From Fulvia fulva (Eukaryota > Ascomycota > Dothideomycetes > Mycosphaerellales > Mycosphaerellaceae): a DNA stretch of 64,000 nucleotides. Of the stretch, positions 10,825-20,874 are shown piece by piece (position 1 is the stretch's first letter; each line of letters opens with the position of its first letter). A program made the translations under genes and the position numbers. The stretch is taken from assembly GCF_020509005.1 (NCBI RefSeq), contig NC_063018.1:1116001-1180000 (forward strand). Reading direction: 5' to 3'. The notes beneath the pieces are model-generated. The model saw only the letters and a list, made by a program, of their open reading frames with translations. It made no database searches and had not been told where the DNA came from.

Positions 10825-12180
10825 TCACACCTCAATCTTAGCATGCCTAAAATACTTCATCCCGATCCAAGCAACCGTAATCCAGACCCAAGCGACCACA
10901 CCCGTCAGGACAATCAGCGCCGGATAGTATCCAACAATCGGCAAAGTAGGATCATCCTCAAGATCCGGCGGTGCAGACGGCGTCTCACCCACATCCCAGG
11001 CCCAACTCCAGATCTCCAAGCAACTTCCCATCCCAACAGTAAACGTAAGCCAAGTGACGAACAAGATGACCCAGCCCCAGAACTCGGTCTCCGTATAGTC
11101 ATGCGTTTCTGGCTCGGGGAATGACGTCAAGGTTGTGATGTTGTGGGAAAGTGGTGAGGATCGTTTCTTGGAGCTGAGACGGCGGGCGATGGAGACGTCG
11201 GACACGGAGGCTACGGATGGGAAGTAGCTGGTGGCTGTTGGAGAGAGAGGCTGGAGTGACAGACTTTGTGCGGCGAAGCTGTTAGCTGACCGGTCGAAAG
11301 TGAGAACGTCGTCGTCGTCGGTTGTGCTCGTGTAGCTCGCTTGGCTGACAGGGCTTTTGAGCTCAAGGGGGCTCGTGAGTTCTGTCGATGTCTTTCGATC
11401 CGTGTGTTGTGCTTTGTGCTCTGTGAGAAGTGACAGTCGCGCCGATGCAGCCGCAGCAGATTCTGACCAGCCACTATCACTGCTATTGTTCGCGTCCACT
11501 GATTCATAGCTGAAGTTGTTGCGCAGACTGCTATTGCTATCGTTGCTCTGTGCATATACCGGCTGATTGAAGTCCACCGCGATAGGTTCTGCAGGACCAA
11601 CTGGGAGTGGCTGTTGTGCAGGCACAGGTGTGACTTGTTTCGACGAAGGGCTCCGCTGAAGAAGACTATTCTTCCGTTCTCTGCCCTCCGTGACCAGTCT
11701 TCGTCCACCTAGTAGAGCAGTCTTTCGCAGCGAGCCCTTGCGCTTTCGCGTCTTGGTGGACTTCAACGCTGCCGCCATGGCGCTCTCGCCTTTGACTGGC
11801 GACACAGGTGAGACAGCCGTCTCGTTGTCATCGTCGATGCTCTTCCTGCTCTTGGTGCTCTTGGGGCTTTTCGGAGTGGGTGGTCCATCTTGCTCCCCTC
11901 TGGAAGGCGGTCGTCCGAGGAAGTTGAACTTGGCCAGTATGCTGCCACTCAGGCTGCGCTTGTGGGCTGTTGATTTGCTATGTGTCGACGCTACTGGTCC
12001 GGTAGGTGTAGTCGGCGAGGACGGGGCATCGGTGGCACTCCATGGGAAGCGCATTGTCTCGGAGGAAAACTTGATGTGGCCATCGTTTTCGGCGTAGTTG
12101 ACGTCGAAGGGAGGGAATGGTCCGGATACAGTCTTACGGCGGTCGCCGCTGCCGCCAGTCGAGGCGGTCCCATGTTCCAT
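10825..12180 (-). CDS. Fungal protein with long disordered N-terminus and two C-terminal TM segments
   Basis: A single-exon ORF of 451 aa, starting at ATG 12180. I do not recognise a family. The first ~350 residues are Ser/Thr/Pro/Lys-rich and low in complexity, with basic patches (KTRKRKGSLRK) and many SP/TP sites, so heavy phosphorylation is plausible. The C-terminus has two hydrophobic helices at about 368-387 (WVILFVTWLTFTVGMG) and 418-440 (ALIVLTGVVAWVWITVAWIG), separated by an acidic, Pro-rich loop. It ends in a short basic tail (MKYFRHAKIEV). The layout suggests a tail-anchored membrane protein with a large cytosolic domain. The neighbouring minus-strand gene ends 547 bp upstream of its start. 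Confidence 0.72.
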   Translation of the reverse strand: MEHGTASTGGSGDRRKTVSGPFPPFDVNYAENDGHIKFSSETMRFPWSATDAPSSPTTPTGPVASTHSKSTAHKRSLSGSILAKFNFLGRPPSRGEQDGPPTPKSPKSTKSRKSIDDDNETAVSPVSPVKGESAMAAALKSTKTRKRKGSLRKTALLGGRRLVTEGRERKNSLLQRSPSSKQVTPVPAQQPLPVGPAEPIAVDFNQPVYAQSNDSNSSLRNNFSYESVDANNSSDSGWSESAAAASARLSLLTEHKAQHTDRKTSTELTSPLELKSPVSQASYTSTTDDDDVLTFDRSANSFAAQSLSLQPLSPTATSYFPSVASVSDVSIARRLSSKKRSSPLSHNITTLTSFPEPETHDYTETEFWGWVILFVTWLTFTVGMGSCLEIWSWAWDVGETPSAPPDLEDDPTLPIVGYYPALIVLTGVVAWVWITVAWIGMKYFRHAKIEV

Positions 12181-12726
12181 ATCGTGTGCACGCTGCGTTC
12201 ATTGACAAGACGCGACTGCCAGGTGAATTCTATTGGAAGTGCCGATCGGGGCCGGTGAGTATGATGTTACATACAAGTGGAATGGACGACTGCCGCAGAT
12301 ATGTGTTTGCTGGAGATGTGAGCTGCAGACTGCAGTTTAGCACATGCAATGCAGACAGGGAGGTGGACGTCGATCGTGTCGATCAATGGTCGGAAGTTAG
12401 TCCGCACCGTCAGGCACCAACAATCTCAGGCAGCTAGGGTTCTTAGGGTAAAATCAAGGATCACATCCTCCCTCAGAGAAACTTGATATCGTGCGAAATC
12501 AAATTATATTGTCAGTCTTACTATGGATTGGAAGGTCCACAAAATCGCCACAGGCTGGTGATCTGGTATGTCGTTGGCTCCATGACAAAACAATCCTCCC
12601 ATCAAAATCTTGGACTGCGAAGCCCACTTGTACAGTGAAGCGTTGTGTTGTACATGAACTCTACACATATCTCTGTAATCAATGCATAGAGGCAACACAG
12701 GAACAGTATCGCTTCCGGAACCTTTC
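12181..12726. other. Intergenic
   Basis: It separates two minus-strand genes and probably holds the promoter of the 10825-12180 gene and the terminator of the 12727 gene. The open frames here are short and overlapping and none looks coding. Confidence 0.45.
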
Positions 12727-14539
12727 TTAGAACCATGGACTTCTCGTGTGCGAAGGCAGACCTTCAAAGCTACCTGCCGTTGTCCAGCCCTCTGCTTCGC
12801 TCGCTGCAGAGAGATTCTGTCCCGAGACATCGGTCGCTGGACCATGTTCCCACGTCTGTGTTGTAGTACCGACCAAGGCAAATTGTTCAGCAGACCAGGC
12901 TGGCCAAATGTTCGCAGCCGTGGAAGGGTCTGGCACTGACTGGTGCTCGATGCCAGCCGCTGAAGGTGCAGGTGTTGGTGCTGCCGAGTTCCATCGAACC
13001 TGCCCAGTAGCCCTTTGTGATGTATTGGCAACATCGTTAAGCCACGTCAAGGACTGTTGTATATTCTGCAGAATCCAACGCAGGGATCTGTCCAAGGCGT
13101 GAGGTTGTCTCTGTTCTTGGTGTTGCAGATGAGTCGTTATCGTGACGCTCTGGGCTGCTGTCGCGGTAATATGAGCCAGTATCGAAGTAGGGGAGGCCTG
13201 AGCTTGAGCGTTGTCTGGAACCGTACTACGCGAGCGCCATTGTGGATGAAGGTGGCCTGCTGTGGTATGGCCTGCATTGCCTTCATCAGGTGAGACTGAA
13301 GATAAAGCTTCCTCTCTGCTCAGATCTTGAGCTGACTCCCCCGGATCATCCTCCGGCTCGGGCACTGCCTCTCTTGCGCGTGCCATGTGAAACAAATATC
13401 GCCACGCATCTCGACCATCATCATTGTCTCTTCGATGTCGACACCCAGGTCGATGCTCCGAGGCACAGCTATCGTAGTTGATACAGTCTTCAGCAACGCA
13501 GTGTGGTACGCACGTAGCACGTCGCTTGTGAGCCTCTCGCGATTCCTTCGTAAGGAAGCTAGTGAAGCAAGTCGGACAGTAGAAGAAGCTGTGGGTCTCG
13601 TGATGGCGTGTTATTACAGTCAGCGAAGGGGTTCAGTATGACATCGAGATGCCACCGACTTACAGTAGTTGCGATACGAAGACTTTGCGTGTGCGACAAT
13701 GAGTATTGACGTCGTCTCGATTTGATCCGCAGAACACACATCGGTATCTAGGCCGGCTCGCTTGTCCGCTTACGCTTGTTACTGCCAGCTGGAGGTTCTG
13801 CTGGAGGCTCCTCCTCATCCTTCTCGAAGCTGCTAGGAATAGAGAGCCCTGCTTGCTGCGAGGAGTAAGCGGACGACACGTTACTAGTGCCATACGGTCC
13901 GTAGTCAGTGAAATGAGCGTAGTAGTTGGGCGCGTTGCCCGAGTATTCTTGTACTTCTGGACTCTTGAGACTAGGATCGGGTGGAGCTGAGGGAGGCCGT
14001 GTTCCCAAAGACGGTCCTCTTCGTAGCTGTCGTCCCCTGGCTGAAGGTGACAGTAATGTAGGCCTGATTGAGTTAGATAGCTCCGTAGGTGGAGAGCGTT
14101 GTATGTTCGAGGTGACTTGCTTGTGACCGAAGGCCAGGGTTGCACGAAGAAGGGCGAAATCTATGGTCATGCGGCGTACAGGAAGCGGTAATTGATTCGT
14201 AATAGCTTGATTGACGTGCCAGGCCTGGATATTGGCTGTCACTGCGCCCACAACTTCCGTAGGCATTTGTATGTTCTGCACTGGCTGCCGAGCAGGGAGG
14301 ATCGGTGTGCTCGAACCTGTGGTGGGTGCCACTCTACTGGAAGTGATTCTCACGGCTCCTGTAGTCGCGTCTTGTGTCGCGGAGGATTCTTCGCTAAGGT
14401 GATCGGAAGACATAGATGTGTTGACGCATGTACTAGATCGTGCCAACAGCCCGACAGAAGGGTACATTACATCTTCTTGCGGCTTGGCAGAAGGTGGAGG
14501 CTCGGTCCTGCAAGCTGTCAGTGGAGGTATGCTCATCAA
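12727..14539 (-). CDS. Cys/His-rich zinc-finger-type protein, possible frameshift
   Basis: Probable nuclear protein on the minus strand. Exon 1 from ATG 14539 gives about 263 aa of low-complexity sequence ending in a nuclear-localisation-like stretch (GSNKRKRTSEPA) near 13750. A Cys-rich segment then reads YRCVFCGSN...HC in the next phase, so a 1-nt phase change near 13750 separates the two. Next come a good intron (13589-13663; GTAAGT..CAG) and FFYCPTCFTSF, HKRRATC and CVAEDCINYDSC blocks, consistent with C2H2-like or Cys-rich zinc binding as in fungal finger proteins. The C-terminal tail (acidic, then Ser/Ala/Thr-rich) ends at 12727. The only apparent in-phase intron at the shift would be 26 bp, too short for a fungal intron. 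The gene is therefore either broken by a single-base change or affected by an assembly error. The true start could lie upstream of 14539. Confidence 0.55.
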
Positions 14540-14740
14540 TCTGTGAAGGCATGTACCGACTTTCGACCTCTAGCCTTCTCGTCGCCATCCTTCGGCAGCG
14601 GCGCCTTCTCTGGCGCTCGTTTGCGACTTTCCTTGTGGCGCTCGGGTCGTGCACGCTTCGACGGCACTGAAGCTATCATGGTGTTCTTCAGGGCTGCATG
14701 TCCAAAAATTTGTGTTTGACCGCATTTATTCATGACAATC

Positions 14741-16504
14741 TTATTGGCGATCGCGAGTGTCCGCGTTCTCCATACTTTCGACGATTCTATTCCCTTGGCT
14801 GCCGATCAAAATCTCGGGTGGTGTGCTTGGGCGGATCAGCAGTGCTGTATTCTGGTTGGCAACAAGCGAGGGCTCCGCAATGCAAGCACAATTCGCCCAG
14901 TATCCCTCAGAGTGTAGAAAGATGGCACTATGTCCTGTGGAATGTGCGCGCGAGCGCCCTCGAGCCGTAGGTGCATGTCGGTGTTCCAGATCATGTCCGA
15001 GTAGAAGGGAGGTATCCTTAGTCGGGGCCATTGCTGGCTTCGGTGATCTGGACGCTCTTCAGGACATGATTGGGAGGATCGTGGCGATGAGTGTGATGCG
15101 ATGTAATGGTCTGGCAGCATTGTCCTTATACCGTTACAGACACAGTCGGTGGCCGCCGTCTAGGTTTCAGTACCACAGCCACACTACTCGTGGTGACAGG
15201 CAGTAGGCATGACCTACCCCCGGTTATGACAGCCGGTTGCCAAATTCTCACCATACAGGCACATTCAGTGGCTTGCCCGAGCTCATGATTGTGAGGCTTA
15301 CACGCTTTTCGATGAAACTAGTGGTCATTGAAGTGCTGTAACTGGTTGATTAGTGCTTACCGTATGGCCATGTTGTGCTACAAGCACACTTGGTGGCGCA
15401 TAGGGTCCCGTGAACAATGCGTGCTGTGAGTCGGTGTCAAGAGACCGTGAAATGGGCTGCGAAGGAGGGCGTCTCGGTCACTGTCACTGTCGGCGACAGA
15501 CTGGCGTTCCGGCGTTGGATATCCAGAAGGGGCGTTTACGACGTCGTCGAACGCAGCGATCGCACGTAAGGTTTCTGTCTCGATGTCGGATGCCCATAGC
15601 CTGGGGCGCAGTCTTGTCATCGCCCTCTTCCTGGTCAGGCATCGAGCTCAATCAGGCCATCAATTGTGTTGTGAGAAGTGCGTAGTGGCGCAGCCAAGAG
15701 CTGAGTTGCGGACTGTGACACGTGAGGTGAGCGAGCTGCAGGACCGAATGCTGGTAAGAAGTCGTCTGCACACAGATCCAAGAGCCGCAGAGGTCGTAGC
15801 CCTTCAAGAGCGCGGGCGAAAGGGCAATGGGCTGGGAAAAGCATTGGACGGCTTACTGCTTCGAGCTGTAGTGGTAGTACAGCATCGGAATGCGCCAGGG
15901 AGTGCATCCTTCATATCGTCCGTCCAGGACTGCGGCTCGTGTCGCCTGAGCTTGAATGCACGGCACTTCTGCCTTCATCACCGCCTCACTATAGAGCACG
16001 CGGAGATCATGTGAGCAAGCCATCGATGGAGTCATAGTGGCATCATAATGCTTCCTGCTTCACGACAGCAGTGCGAGAGTTGGAGCTTTCCACAGCTGAC
16101 AGGCGCCACAAAAGCCACGACGTTTCCAGGCCGGCACCAAATGCAAGAAGAGCCGGCGATAGTTGTTCAGCACTACAAAGCCGTCTTCAGAAGTCATTGG
16201 AAATCCAGCATGGGCGTTTAGGACGAATTGAGCTTCTTCCCGGATACGTTCGATGCTTCTCCTTCGGCCTATGTCTGCTCCATGACCGAGCCGCATCGTC
16301 GGTATGACGGTGCCAGCCGGATACATGGCAACCATAAGATGCATTGCATAGCAATGGTAAGCTCCTGGTGCCAGCATACCATCCCGATGGTACCAGGTGA
16401 TCTACTACGCTGAACTCTTTCTGGTCCGTATAGCCTCGAGGATCAGACAGCCCGTCGGCACGACCAGCATTGAAGGGAAGTCGAAGGGCAAATCGTCCAT
16501 CCAC
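14741..16504 (-). CDS. Possible unrecognised multi-exon gene
   Basis: Low confidence. Several minus-strand fragments have protein-like composition. They are a start MDDLPFDFPSML at about 16504, a stretch with AMYPAGTVIPTMRLGHGADIG near 16330, an Asp/Glu/Ser-rich stretch DIETETLRAIAAFDDVVN near 15580, and a last fragment HIPQDIVPSFYTLRDTGRIVLA near 14930 that can run, after a phase change, to a stop at 14741. I could not join them with convincing introns and recognise no domain. It may be a hypothetical gene with several introns, a pseudogene, or chance open frames. Confidence 0.25.
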
Positions 16505-17221
16505 GATCTAGGCCACCGTCCACTGTCTTTTTTTGCCATATTGTTGATGAAAGAGTCCGTCGTACCATCCTGTCGCGATTCGGGCCACCAGCTCCAGGAG
16601 TCGGCGTCGTGGCTCTAAGTCAGCAGCATACTTGCGTACACCACACTCTGCTCTTCACTCGGGGCACAGCGGCGGTGTTCAGGGTTCGTCGGTCGATGGA
16701 CAGCAGATCACGATAGATGTCGTTGAAAGAAGCACAAGACACGTCGTCAAACCTACTTCGCGTCCGTTGGGTCGGGGCCCAACGGTCCGATGGAGCTCAT
16801 CCCGGTCTGTGGATCGTGAGCATCAGTACCGTACATGTACCATGTCGGGAGCATTCTGCGTTGCGTGTATCGTATTGTCAGAGGCCTCTCAGACAGATCG
16901 TGAGCGCACGAGCGACATCGAACATTGACGTGAGGTGAGTGCGAGCAAGATGCAGGGCTGCGGAGCGCTTCAGCAAGCTATATATATACATCATGACAAC
17001 CTTATGTCTGACAGTAGCCTCGCAGTACACAAAGTACTGCAGCTCCTGGTCTAAGCCTGCGTAGATACTGCGGCTGTAAAGAGTTGACCCTTTGCAATTG
17101 TTGACAGCTTGAGCAGACTACACAGGTGGGTATCACATATGCCTCGATCTGGCCGAGCACCAGCCTCAGTCTCATATTGTACACGGATCTTGCCTTCCAG
17201 CCTTTGCGAGGAATGCCGCTC
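16505..17221. other. Intergenic, no gene seen
   Basis: No convincing coding signal on either strand. The downstream end of SSF1 lies at the right border. A short TA run occurs at 16979-16988. Confidence 0.45.
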
Positions 17222-18616
17222 CTAGCCAGCATCCTCGTCCTCACTGCTCCCTCCGTCTCGCATCTCATCATCCTCGATCTCTGCTCCACCATCAGCCTCC
17301 TCATCGTTCTCCATCTCATCATCATCCCACTCGTCGTCATCACTGAGATCTTCCAGATCCTCGTCTTCATCGTCGTCTTCCTCTCCATGCTGCCCACTAG
17401 CTTTCCTCTCCGCCCGCTTCTTCTCCACATTCGCTTTCTGCTCAGCTCTCCTCCTGTCCTTGACCTGTCTCTCCTGCTCCTTCTTCTTATCCATCTTCTT
17501 GATCTCCTCTGGTGTCTTGTGGATATACTCGTGCCACATCACCTTCCCATTGCAGACGCCCTCTTCCACTTTTGTGAGCCGCAACCGCATCCGTGGTCCT
17601 AGCTCGTAAAGTTTTATCGCTTTCTTCTCGACATTTGCGCCCGCTGCTGCTCTGCGTTCTGAGGTGTCTTTCTGGGCCTTTCGCTTTTGGACTTTCCGTG
17701 CTGTTGCGGCCACTATCTCGACTTCGGCGTCTGTATCGGGTTCAGATTCTGAGCCTGAGGTGAAGCCATCGGCACCTTGGGGGTCGAGGAGGTAGTCGGA
17801 GACGTCATTGAGCTTGCCCAGATTTGGGAGCGCGCCACGCTTTCGTTTCTGGCCAGCGTGCGCAAGCTTGTCGGCTGCGTCTAGTCGTCGAAGAGGTTTA
17901 GGCACCGATTTCGCTGTTCGGGTTTCGATCGCGTAGTGTCTGAGGTTGAGGATGTATTGTGCAGCATCTGAGCTGGGGTCCTGGGGTACTCGCTCGAGCA
18001 GCATCGTGCGCTTCACGTCCGATAGAGGTGTCCGTGTAGGGTTGATGGGAGGAAACAGTGATCGGAAGACCTCCGTCGTCAAGGTCTCAAGATGTTTGGG
18101 TACCTTCGGCTTTGGCTCTCCATTCTCCTCGTCCTTCGAGACCAGCCCGTTCATGACCAACAATGGTGCTGTCAGGTGTTCGCTTCCACCAGTCTTCGGT
18201 CTCTTCATGCTCTTGTGAACATCCTTGCACAAGCTGTACTTCTCGACTCGGAAGTGGAAGGTCGGTCCCCTTGGTGTCAACGCCAATCTCAGATTCGTAT
18301 TGCCATTGGCACTTTTGCTGAACAGCATAAGATGTGTGACGCCCAGCGGTCCGGCCATGGTGGTGAAGTCGCGTAGCTTGTTCGATCTTCTCTCCTTCAG
18401 CCTCGAAGCTGTGTCCGGCTCCATCATTCCTCGCACATCTCTTACAAGCTGCGATATGCTCTGGCCAACCTCGCTGGCTCCTACCCGAATGACCATGCTC
18501 TTCGGCGGTCGCGTGCCTGACTTGGGCGGCGCATGACTTCCTGCTTTGCCTGACCCAGGCCCGAGACCGGGCTTCGAGCCAACATGTGTGCGCTTCTTCA
18601 CTCTTCTCTTGGCCAT
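17222..18616 (-). CDS. SSF1: SSF1/Peter Pan-type Brix-domain ribosome biogenesis factor
   Basis: Nucleolar factor for early 60S pre-ribosome assembly (27S pre-rRNA processing), by membership of the Ssf1/Peter Pan branch of Brix proteins. One exon. The N-terminus MAKRRVKKRTHVG is the family signature and marks ATG 18616 as the likely start; an ATG three codons upstream (18625) is in frame. The Brix region spans roughly residues 30-340, with RVGASEVGQSISQLVRDVR, LRDFTTMAGPLGVTHLMLFS, PRGPTFHFRVEKYSL and RRTAxx-like basic blocks. It is followed by a Lys/Glu coiled-coil-like stretch and an acidic Asp/Glu tail. Length (about 464 aa) is normal. It is divergently paired with RRP3 across about 200 bp. 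Confidence 0.95.
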   Translation of the reverse strand: MAKRRVKKRTHVGSKPGLGPGSGKAGSHAPPKSGTRPPKSMVIRVGASEVGQSISQLVRDVRGMMEPDTASRLKERRSNKLRDFTTMAGPLGVTHLMLFSKSANGNTNLRLALTPRGPTFHFRVEKYSLCKDVHKSMKRPKTGGSEHLTAPLLVMNGLVSKDEENGEPKPKVPKHLETLTTEVFRSLFPPINPTRTPLSDVKRTMLLERVPQDPSSDAAQYILNLRHYAIETRTAKSVPKPLRRLDAADKLAHAGQKRKRGALPNLGKLNDVSDYLLDPQGADGFTSGSESEPDTDAEVEIVAATARKVQKRKAQKDTSERRAAAGANVEKKAIKLYELGPRMRLRLTKVEEGVCNGKVMWHEYIHKTPEEIKKMDKKKEQERQVKDRRRAEQKANVEKKRAERKASGQHGEEDDDEDEDLEDLSDDDEWDDDEMENDEEADGGAEIEDDEMRDGGSSEDEDAG

Positions 18617-18818
18617 CTTCACCACAACCGATGGATGTCAGCAACAATTCACGGAAGAGAGCTTCACCTGCAGGTCCGCCAAAATTTCCTTAGCGTGGAC
18701 CAAAGTCCCCCTGCACACCCAGCCGAGGATCTAACCTTATTTCCTCGATAAGGTAACGGACCAGAAATTTGTCCACGACATCAAGGTACCTTCTCTACCA
18801 CACAATACCACAAGAGCC
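18617..18818. promoter_or_regulatory. Shared divergent promoter of SSF1 and RRP3
   Basis: A 202-bp gap separates the start codons of two ribosome-biogenesis genes. It contains AAAATTTCC near 18680, similar to the yeast RRPE motif core AAAATTT, and AGAAATTTG near 18765. An inverted repeat CCTTAT...ATAAGG lies at about 18736-18754. That these act as control sites is inference. Confidence 0.55.
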
Positions 18819-20360
18819 ATGTCGTCGGCCAAGAGGAGAAAAGTCTCGCACGGAGAGGGAAAAGACTCTTCTCCAGTGCAAGTCACGAAGAAAGTCACCA
18901 AGCGGAAAGATGTCCCGACCGGTCACGAGGCCCCAGTGAAAGCAGCACCCTCGAAGCCCAGTCCCGAACGCACGAAGCGAGCACACTCCGAAGTCGAAGA
19001 GGACGTCGAGCCTGCTGCAGAGCAAGAAGACGAAGTGGAACACAGTCAATCCGCCCAGGAGGACAAGAGCTTCGCCGAGCTGGGCGTGATAGACCAGCTA
19101 TGCGATGCCTGTGCGAATCTAGGCTTCACCAAGCCTACAGCGATCCAGAAAGAGTCAATACCTATAGCACTGGAAGGTCGGGACATCATCGGTCTGGCTG
19201 AGACGGGGAGTGGAAAGACAGCTGCTTTCGCTCTGCCAATCTTGCAGGCATTGATGGCAGCTCCCCAGCATGAACAGCACAAGTTCGGCCTGGTCCTAGC
19301 ACCCACCCGAGAACTGGCATACCAGATCTCACAGCAATTTGAAGCCCTTGGCAGTCTGATAAACGTTCGATGTGCAGTCCTAGTCGGAGGCATGGACATG
19401 GTTCCTCAAGCCATCGCCCTCAACAAGAACCCTCACATCATAGTCGCCACACCTGGCCGTCTTCTCGACCATCTCGAAAACACCAGAGGCTTCTCCATGC
19501 GCTCCCTCAAATACCTAGTGATGGACGAAGCTGATCGCCTCCTCGACCTAGACTTCGGCCCCATCCTCGACAAAATCCTCCAAGTCCTCCCATCACAACG
19601 CCGCACCATGCTCTTCTCGGCCACAATGAGCACAAAACTCAACAACCTCACCCGCGCCGCTCTCCAGAACCCCGTAAAAGTCAGCATCTCCAGCAGCAGC
19701 TACCAAACCGTCAAGAATCTAATGCAGCACTACATCTTCATCCCGCACAAGTTCAAAGACATTTACCTTGTCTACCTCTTGAACGAATTCGCCGGACAGA
19801 CTTGCATAGTCTTCACTCGAACCATCAACGAAACGCAACGGATCGCCTTCCTCCTGCGAGCTCTAGGCCGCTCTGCAATACCTCTCCACGGCCAAATGAC
19901 CCAATCCTCCCGTCTCGGCGCTCTGAACAAGTTCCGTGGCGGTAGTCGCGACATACTCGTCGCCACGGACGTCGCAGCGCGTGGTCTGGACATCCCCTCA
20001 GTTGATCTAGTCCTAAACTTCGATCTTCCGCCCGATAGCAAGACGTACGTGCATCGTGTTGGTCGCACGGCGCGTGCGGGAAAGAGTGGTGTGGCGATCA
20101 GTGTGGTGACACAGTACGATATTGAAATATATCAACGGATTGAGAAGGCTCTCGGGAAGAAATTGGAAGAATATGCAGCGGAGCGGGACGAGGTCATGGT
20201 CTTCGCTCCTCGCGTAGCTGAAGCGCAGCGGATTGCGATTACGGAGATGAAGAACGAGCATGAGAAGAGAGGCGGCAAAGGATCTGGTAGTGGGATCGGC
20301 GGTGGGAGAGCGAAGGGTCGTGGCAATCGAAGAGATGACATGGATGTCGATGAGGGCTGA
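18819..20360 (+). CDS. RRP3: DEAD-box ATP-dependent RNA helicase RRP3 (DDX47 type)
   Basis: Nucleolar RNA helicase for 18S rRNA maturation in the small-subunit processome. A single exon of 513 aa. Motifs in order: Q motif GFTKPTAIQ (102-110), motif I AETGSGKT (127-134), Ia PTRELA (162-167), Ib TPGR (211-214), II DEAD (236-239), III SAT (267-269), [11 protein letters not shown] (382-391) and [12 protein letters not shown] (412-421). All are intact. The basic, Lys-rich N-terminal extension and the Gly/Arg-rich tail ([18 protein letters not shown]) fit RRP3. The start has a good fungal context and follows the divergent SSF1 promoter, so co-expression with SSF1 is likely. Confidence 0.95.
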   Translation: MSSAKRRKVSHGEGKDSSPVQVTKKVTKRKDVPTGHEAPVKAAPSKPSPERTKRAHSEVEEDVEPAAEQEDEVEHSQSAQEDKSFAELGVIDQLCDACANLGFTKPTAIQKESIPIALEGRDIIGLAETGSGKTAAFALPILQALMAAPQHEQHKFGLVLAPTRELAYQISQQFEALGSLINVRCAVLVGGMDMVPQAIALNKNPHIIVATPGRLLDHLENTRGFSMRSLKYLVMDEADRLLDLDFGPILDKILQVLPSQRRTMLFSATMSTKLNNLTRAALQNPVKVSISSSSYQTVKNLMQHYIFIPHKFKDIYLVYLLNEFAGQTCIVFTRTINETQRIAFLLRALGRSAIPLHGQMTQSSRLGALNKFRGGSRDILVATDVAARGLDIPSVDLVLNFDLPPDSKTYVHRVGRTARAGKSGVAISVVTQYDIEIYQRIEKALGKKLEEYAAERDEVMVFAPRVAEAQRIAITEMKNEHEKRGGKGSGSGIGGGRAKGRGNRRDDMDVDEG

Positions 20361-20874
20361 GGAAAGTGAGAGGTTTGTACAACAGTGCTTCTCTGATGAA
20401 GGCTTGGCGTTGACGGCGGTAATGAGTGGGTCGATGAAAACTTCAATGTTCTCCGAAAGACTTTTGCATTCTGAGCTCGGGGAGGAAGGATAAAGGTTTT
20501 CACCGGCACATTCCAGTCGCTGTATTCGACCGCACGTGGGCCACAATAGGCTTGTGCGCAACCGACAGCTGCGACCTGAAATGCGCCACATCGTACCGAT
20601 ATTGCATGTATAGCATATTGGAGGCAGCGACGACCAGGCAGGGAGGCTCACATCAGGAAATGTGATGTACCATCCAAGGCAAGCCGCTGCACAGCTTTGC
20701 AAACGTGGCCATGAACTCATACCGAAGACGGACAAAGCCCGTGCGACCAGCTAGATAGGCACAAAGAACCGCAACAAGAAGTGGTCCGACAATAAGCTAG
20801 GTGCTATATGCAGTACGTGTTTCTCTCAGAACTCCAATGCCACGACTTTGCAACTGCAGGCAGTCGACTAAATC
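20361..20874. other. Intergenic
   Basis: It holds the RRP3 3' UTR and the promoter of the 20875 gene. No coding signal seen. Confidence 0.5.

Noticed and set aside
13725..13760. A 26-bp intron (GTAAGC..TAG) to join the zinc-finger frames
   Set aside because: Too short for a fungal intron, and it gives no branch site, so a frameshift is more likely.
15583..16014. 143-codon plus-strand open frame
   Set aside because: It overlaps equally long frames on the minus strand, lacks motifs and has odd amino-acid composition.
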